Assembly (NCBI RefSeq): GCF_900104815.1
Contig: NZ_FNTD01000004.1
Span: forward strand, 682,001-746,000
Direction: 5' to 3'
Source of the DNA: Streptomyces misionensis
Lineage (GTDB): Bacteria; Actinomycetota; Actinomycetes; Streptomycetales; Streptomycetaceae
Length of the DNA: 64,000 nucleotides
Shown: positions 60,955 to 64,000 of the stretch, piece by piece
How the letters are laid out: each line of letters begins with the position of its first letter
How positions within the stretch are numbered: position 1 is the stretch's first letter
The notes under the pieces: generated by a model
Seen by the model: the letters and a program-made list of their open reading frames with translations, nothing else
Told to the model about the DNA's origin: nothing
Database searches by the model: none
Program-made: the position numbers and the translations under genes

Positions 60955-61817
60955 TGCCGACCCCGCCAAACGCTCCAGACTCCGCGATCATCGCCCTGCT
61001 CGGCGACGGGTACAGCAACAAGCGGATCGCCACCGAACTCCACGTCGACAAGGTCCGTGTCGCCCGCCTGCGCCGCGAACACAGCATCCCCAACGTCGTG
61101 CAACAGCCACTCACCCTTGAGCAGAAGTGGGCCACCCGGACCCGGCCTGTAGAGGGTGGCCATCTCGAATGGGTCGGCGAACGTGCCACCGCATCCGGCA
61201 CACCGGTCATGCGGTACAAGGAGGCGTACTACAGCCCGGCCGCCGTCGCCTTCGAGATCAAGCACGGCCGCCCGGCCGAGGGCTACGTCCGTGCCGACTG
61301 CGGCTACAAGCAGTGCGTCGCCCCGGACCATGTCAACGACGAAGCCGGACGGCAGGAAGCGCGACGGAAGCTGCGGGCCGAGCGCGGCCTCGGCGACCCA
61401 TCGCAGGAGTGCAGCAGGGGCCACAGCCAGGCCGAGCACGGCCGGTTCGAACCGGACGGCACCGCGTACTGCCAGATGTGCAAGGTGCTGGACAAGCGCG
61501 CCCAGCGCTTCGGGAAGCCGTCGCTCCGGCCGCGGGCCGCTTCCCTGGAGGACGCGTTCCGGCTGCGGACCAAGCCGACCAGCGGCGGACACGTCTGCTG
61601 GACGGGCTCCTTCAACAACTCCACGCCGAGCCTGCGCTTCCAGCACGTCAACCACTCCCCGTACCGGATCGCCTTCCGTCTCCACCACGGCCGTGATCCC
61701 GAGGGCCAAGCGAAACCGGCGTGCGGCATGCCGCACTGCGTGGCCGGCGCGCACCTGGAGGACCGGCCGATGCGGCAGCGCACCAACTCCCTGTACGACG
61801 CGATCTTCGGAGCCTGA
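60954..61817 (+). CDS. HNH-like protein with two tandem domain copies
   Basis: 287 residues, ATG 60954. An N-terminal helix-turn-helix (AIIALLGDGYSNKRIATELH) is followed by two clearly related units of about 73 residues: 55-128 (RPVEGGHLEWVGE, SPAAVAFEIKHGRP, DCGYKQCVAPDHV) and 198-270 (KPTSGGHVCWTGS, SPYRIAFRLHHGRD, ACGMPHCVAGAHL). Each ends in C-x4-C-V-A-x2-H, as in small HNH/zinc nuclease folds. Between them is a Cys/His cluster (CSRGH ... CQMC). Likely a DNA-binding, possibly DNA-cutting protein. Confidence 0.75.
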   Translation: MPTPPNAPDSAIIALLGDGYSNKRIATELHVDKVRVARLRREHSIPNVVQQPLTLEQKWATRTRPVEGGHLEWVGERATASGTPVMRYKEAYYSPAAVAFEIKHGRPAEGYVRADCGYKQCVAPDHVNDEAGRQEARRKLRAERGLGDPSQECSRGHSQAEHGRFEPDGTAYCQMCKVLDKRAQRFGKPSLRPRAASLEDAFRLRTKPTSGGHVCWTGSFNNSTPSLRFQHVNHSPYRIAFRLHHGRDPEGQAKPACGMPHCVAGAHLEDRPMRQRTNSLYDAIFGA

Positions 61818-61819
61818 CC

Positions 61820-62116
61820 ATGAGCAAGCACATCCCGAAGCCCACCGACCGCGCGTGGGTGAAGCTGGCCTTCTGCCGCGTCGAGGACCCGGAAGTCTTC
61901 TTCCCGCCGAGCCAGAACATCGCCGGCCTCAACAGGGCCCGCGCGATCTGCGAGCAGTGCCCCGTCGCTGAGCAGTGCCTCGCCGACGCGCTGGCCGCGG
62001 AGGGCGGCAAGTCCGCCGACTCCCGGTACGGCGTGTACGCGGGGACGACGCCGAAGGAGCGGGCGCGCCTCTACCACCGGTTGCGCGTCAAGGCGAACCG
62101 CCAATCCGCGGCCTGA
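61820..62116 (+). CDS. WhiB-family iron-sulfur regulator
   Basis: 98 residues, ATG 61820. The four cluster cysteines are C19, C44, C47 and C53 (AFCRVEDPEVFFP and AICEQCPVAEQCLADAL), and the GVYAG-TTPKER turn replaces the usual GVWGG. WhiB-like proteins bind a [4Fe-4S] cluster and regulate with sigma factor. Phage-borne members such as TM4 WhiB are known to alter host division and exclusion. Here it sits in the early operon of the element. Confidence 0.9.
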   Translation: MSKHIPKPTDRAWVKLAFCRVEDPEVFFPPSQNIAGLNRARAICEQCPVAEQCLADALAAEGGKSADSRYGVYAGTTPKERARLYHRLRVKANRQSAA

Positions 62117-62277
62117 TGCCCGTCCGGCCCGCCCCGGTCTGCGATATCCCCGCCGGCGCGCACGAGGGCCCGGTCCGCCTGTACCCCGCCGGGTGGTTGT
62201 GCTCCGCGCACAGCCCCTGGCGGGCCCGCGGACTCCCCGAACCACCACCCGGACTCAACGCCCCGAAGGGGGACTGA
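62116..62277 (+). CDS. 53-residue hypothetical protein
   Basis: ATG 62116, overlapping the WhiB stop. Pro-rich with three histidines/cysteines (VCDIPAGAHEG, GWLCSAH). Too short to classify; retained because of overlap with both neighbours and typical codon use. Confidence 0.5.
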   Translation: MPVRPAPVCDIPAGAHEGPVRLYPAGWLCSAHSPWRARGLPEPPPGLNAPKGD

Positions 62278-62603
62278 TGACCGCCCCGATACAACCCGCC
62301 CTCGACGGCACGGTGCCCGTCGCTGGACTCGACTACCACGCCTGGTGCGACCTGGTTCAGCCCGCGTTCGTGGCCGCGGCGGCGTCCGGCCGGCGGTTCA
62401 CGACGTACGAGGTCGCCGCGGACAACGACCTGCCCGAGCCGCCCTGCCCGCGCGCCGACTGGGGCAACTTCACGCAGACTCTCGTCCGCGACCGGCTCAT
62501 CGAGCACGTCGGGTTCGACCGCAGCAGCCGGCCGACCGGGGAGAAGTCCGCAGTCGCGGTGTGGCGCGGCACCCGCGCGGCGCAGGCCGGGAGGGCCGCC
62601 TGA
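62277..62603 (+). CDS. 108-residue hypothetical protein
   Basis: ATG 62277, overlapping the previous stop. LDYHAWCDLVQPAFVAAAASGRRFTTYEVA and ADWGNFTQTLVRDRLIEHVGF read as a small winged-helix-like domain with a basic tail. No family recognised. Confidence 0.55.
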   Translation: MTAPIQPALDGTVPVAGLDYHAWCDLVQPAFVAAAASGRRFTTYEVAADNDLPEPPCPRADWGNFTQTLVRDRLIEHVGFDRSSRPTGEKSAVAVWRGTRAAQAGRAA

Positions 62604-62797
62604 TGGCCGCCCGCACCTGGCGAGCCAACGGCCCCGGCTCGTTCCAGGCCCCCATAGATGTGCGTGCGGTCACCGACCGGACCGGCCGCTGCTGGACCCG
62701 CAGTGGCACCCGCTGGACGTGCACCGGCAGCCACTACATCCGCTGGCGGGTCCTCATCGCCGACCACGGGCCACTCACCGAGGAGACCCGGCCGTGA
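62603..62797 (+). CDS. 64-residue hypothetical protein
   Basis: ATG 62603. Beta-rich, Trp/Arg-rich (RTGRCWTRSGTRWTCTGSHYIRW). Two cysteines. Not recognised; coupled to a 26-residue zinc-ribbon gene by GTGA overlap. Confidence 0.5.
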   Translation: MAARTWRANGPGSFQAPIDVRAVTDRTGRCWTRSGTRWTCTGSHYIRWRVLIADHGPLTEETRP

Positions 62798-62874
62798 ACT
62801 GCCCCCGCTGCTCCGCCCCGGTCCCGCCGAACGCCGGCTGGTGCAAGGCCTGCTCGGCACCCATCGGCCAGTAA
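62794..62874 (+). CDS. 26-residue zinc-ribbon microprotein
   Basis: GTG 62794 overlaps the preceding stop. The product, MNCPRCSAPVPPNAGWCKAC plus SAPIGQ, has CxxC...CxxC (C3, C6, C17, C20), the minimal zinc ribbon. Stop TAA at 62872. Too small for most gene finders, but coupling and clean motif support it. Confidence 0.62.
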   Translation: MNCPRCSAPVPPNAGWCKACSAPIGQ

Positions 62875-62881
62875 CAGCAGA

Positions 62882-62908
62882 GCCCCGCCGGGCCGAATCC
62901 GGCGGGGC
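62882..62908 (+). repeat. Intergenic stem-loop, GCCCCGC family
   Basis: Perfect 10-bp arms GCCCCGCCGG / CCGGCGGGGC, 7-nt loop, preceded by CAGA, ending 10 bp before an AAGGAG ribosome site. Confidence 0.75.
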
Positions 62909-62930
62909 CACCCACCAAGGAGAACACGAC

Positions 62931-63260
62931 ATGGGCCTCTACCACTCCGTCAGCCTCGCCTACGGCTTCGAGATCCCCGCCGACACCGACCTCGACCTCA
63001 TCGACCAGGTCATCGGAGACGGCCCCGACCTGGTCAAGGACAGCGTCGGCCACCACGTCATCGGCGACTACGACCAGATGCTCCTCGTCACCCGGTTCAC
63101 CACCGTCGCCGAGAACACCGTCGTCCGCCTCACCGCCGACACGCTCGCGTCTGTCGCAGAGCTGGCCGCATGGGACTCAGCGCTCGACGACGTCGCCGCT
63201 CGCCTCGGCTGTTCCGACCACCCGGAGCCCGCCTGGCTGGTCATCCACAACTACCGCTGA
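62931..63260 (+). CDS. 109-residue hypothetical protein
   Basis: ATG 62931 with AAGGAG 8 nt upstream. Alpha/beta: LYHSVSLAYGFEIPADTDLD, MLLVTRFTTVAENTVVRL, and a helix DSALDDVAARLGCSDH. No recognised domain. Flanked on both sides by the conserved stem-loops, so it is a separate small unit. Confidence 0.6.
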   Translation: MGLYHSVSLAYGFEIPADTDLDLIDQVIGDGPDLVKDSVGHHVIGDYDQMLLVTRFTTVAENTVVRLTADTLASVAELAAWDSALDDVAARLGCSDHPEPAWLVIHNYR

Positions 63261-63271
63261 CGCACAACAGA

Positions 63272-63296
63272 GCCCCGCACCAGCACGGTGCGGGGC
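63272..63296. repeat. Intergenic stem-loop, GCCCCGC family
   Basis: Perfect 10-bp arms GCCCCGCACC / GGTGCGGGGC with a 5-nt loop, preceded by ACAGA as in the copy at 62882. It lies between convergent genes and can act as terminator for both. Confidence 0.78.
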
Positions 63297-63317
63297 CCGG
63301 AGAGAGGAGGGGCAGTG

Positions 63318-63509
63318 TCAGGACTCGGCGATGTTCTTCGCGGCCTGGATGTCGCGCTGACGCCGGCGCCAGGCGTTGACCTCACGCATGACGTACATGC
63401 GGATGTCTGCGGCGCGCGCGAGGCCCTTCTCCTTGCACACCTTCTCGTAGTCCGCCCATACGTCGTCCTCGATGCGGACCATGCGGCCGGGCGTCCCCTT
63501 CGTCGTCAT
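63318..63509 (-). CDS. Ribbon-helix-helix-like small regulator
   Basis: 63 residues, ATG 63509. GRMVRIEDDVWADYEKVCKEKGLARAADIRMYVMREVNAW fits a ribbon-helix-helix pattern (beta strand then two helices), as in CopG/Arc-type phage regulators. Only minus-strand gene in this part of the element and divergent from the HTH gene at 63693, so it may control the promoter between them. Confidence 0.68.
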   Translation of the reverse strand: MTTKGTPGRMVRIEDDVWADYEKVCKEKGLARAADIRMYVMREVNAWRRRQRDIQAAKNIAES

Positions 63510-63564
63510 GTCGACAGCGTAGCTGACCGGTCACCCGCCACACACCCCCACCCGCTTGATCGTA

Positions 63565-63606
63565 TTGCTTATGTGTTGCGGGTGACTATACACCCCAGGG
63601 TAGAAT
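63565..63606 (+). promoter_or_regulatory. Candidate promoter(s) upstream of the last gene
   Basis: The 183-bp divergent gap is AT-rich here. TTGCTT (63565-63570), 16 bp, TATACA (63587-63592) is one candidate; TTGCGG (63576-63581), 19 bp, TAGAAT (63601-63606) is another. Both point to the 63693 gene. Confidence 0.45.
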
Positions 63607-63692
63607 CAAGGGCAGGAAAGGCGCTCGAACAACCGCCCTGACAAGGGGCGTTACTCGACATGCCCTGACCAGCACAATCGAAAGAAGGACCG

Positions 63693-64000
63693 TTGAGCCT
63701 GGAAGCCACCGTGTGGGCGCTCAAGTACGCACCGCCCATGCCTCCGCAGCTGCTCGGCACCCTGTTCGGCCTCGCCGACCACGCCGACAAGCAGGGCCGC
63801 GGTGCCTACCCGTCCGTGCGCACGCTCGCCGCGTACGCCTGCAAGACGGAACGGTCCGTGCAGCGCGACCTCAAGGAACTCCTCAAGCTCAACCTCATCC
63901 GCCCCGGCGACCCCGCCGTGGCCGCGCACATCCCGGCCGAACGCCGGCCCGCGGTCTACGACCTGGCGGTGGAGAACACCGTGCCGGGTGGCCGCGCTGG
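63693..64000 (+). CDS. Helix-turn-helix protein, probable replication gene (cut by window end)
   Basis: TTG 63693 is taken as start (AAGAAGGA 5 nt upstream). 102 residues visible. LLGTLFGLADHADKQGRGAYPSVRTLAAYACKTERSVQRDLKELLKLNLIRPG is the winged helix found at the N-terminus of phage and ICE replication-initiator-like helix-turn-helix proteins. The C-terminal part lies outside the window, so the identity is not settled. Confidence 0.7.
   Translation, partial: MSLEATVWALKYAPPMPPQLLGTLFGLADHADKQGRGAYPSVRTLAAYACKTERSVQRDLKELLKLNLIRPGDPAVAAHIPAERRPAVYDLAVENTVPGGRA

Larger units (their letters stand above)
51106..64000. mobile_element. Integrated prophage or integrative element at tRNA-Sec (left part)
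   Basis: A tyrosine integrase gene begins 101 bp after tRNA-Sec, followed by a repressor region and an unbroken set of small, overlapping, phage-like genes to the window end (RDF-like protein, RecB-like and DEDDh nucleases, RusA, HNH-like, WhiB, HTH). No structural or packaging genes are in the visible 12.8 kb, so phage versus conjugative element cannot be decided. The opposite attachment site, expected to repeat the 3' end of tRNA-Sec, lies beyond 64000. Confidence 0.85.

Noticed and set aside
58873..63296. Repeated stem-loops as a CRISPR array
   Set aside because: Only three, spaced kilobases apart, with no spacer pattern and no cas genes.

Overview
The window is high-GC actinobacterial DNA and almost certainly a Streptomyces chromosome. 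Coding strands show near-uniform G/C third codon positions and frequent GTG/TTG starts. The gene content fits: many secreted hydrolases with long signal peptides (GH25 muramidase, GH46 chitosanase, M1 peptidase, GDSL lipase, ADGF-like adenosine deaminase), DUF5133, CsbD and RsbW-like ATP-binding proteins, and a WhiB-like protein.

Layout. (1) 1-6.4 kb: a plus-strand, translationally coupled set with two consecutive cobalamin-type radical SAM proteins (the first cut by the window edge), a fatty acyl-AMP ligase, a free-standing ACP, a ketosynthase that lacks one catalytic His, and a hotdog thioesterase. It looks like a small lipid or acyl natural-product locus of unrecognised type. A second hotdog protein converges on it. 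(2) 7.2-12.2 kb: two regulator/target pairs with visible palindromic operators (TetR with FAD monooxygenase; TetR with NmrA-like reductase), a 19-residue hydrophobic ORF with its own terminator, and a FUSC-like membrane protein. (3) 12.2-16.6 kb: secreted muramidase and M1 aminopeptidase plus a maltokinase-cap-like protein. (4) 16.7-25.2 kb, minus strand: a polysaccharide locus with a spherulin-4-like hydrolase, two sugar-nucleotide SDRs, a nucleotidyltransferase, a polytopic membrane protein, a PelF/DUF3492-type glycosyltransferase and a large secreted deacetylase-like protein. The set resembles the fungal galactosaminogalactan and bacterial Pel systems. (5) 25.4-39.4 kb: housekeeping, secreted and transport genes (adenosine deaminase, phosphoglucomutase, Tat-type chitosanase with a csn-type operator, two MFS transporters, MarR, AKR, DedA, CsbD). 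(6) 39.4-41.7 kb: a frameshift-rich zone with a broken TPP enzyme and a truncated cytochrome b. (7) 41.7-51.2 kb: a formate dehydrogenase/selenocysteine locus, with an iron-sulfur subunit, an NrfD-type anchor, a selenocysteine-containing catalytic subunit (in-frame UGA plus SECIS-like hairpin), selD and tRNA-Sec. It is interrupted by a TetR/methyltransferase pair, a HAD hydrolase and two tiny membrane-protein genes.

(8) 51.2 kb to the window end: an integrated mobile element (prophage or integrative element) abutting the 3' end of tRNA-Sec. It carries a tyrosine integrase, a repressor and control region with repeated GTCTACGG half-sites, then a long run of overlapping small genes including a RecB-like nuclease, a Gp3-like recombination directionality factor, a DEDDh exonuclease, RusA, a duplicated HNH-like protein, WhiB and zinc-ribbon microproteins. 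It ends in a helix-turn-helix protein cut by the window edge. The far attachment site is not in the window.

All protein assignments rest on reading motifs and remembered family sequences. No database search was run.
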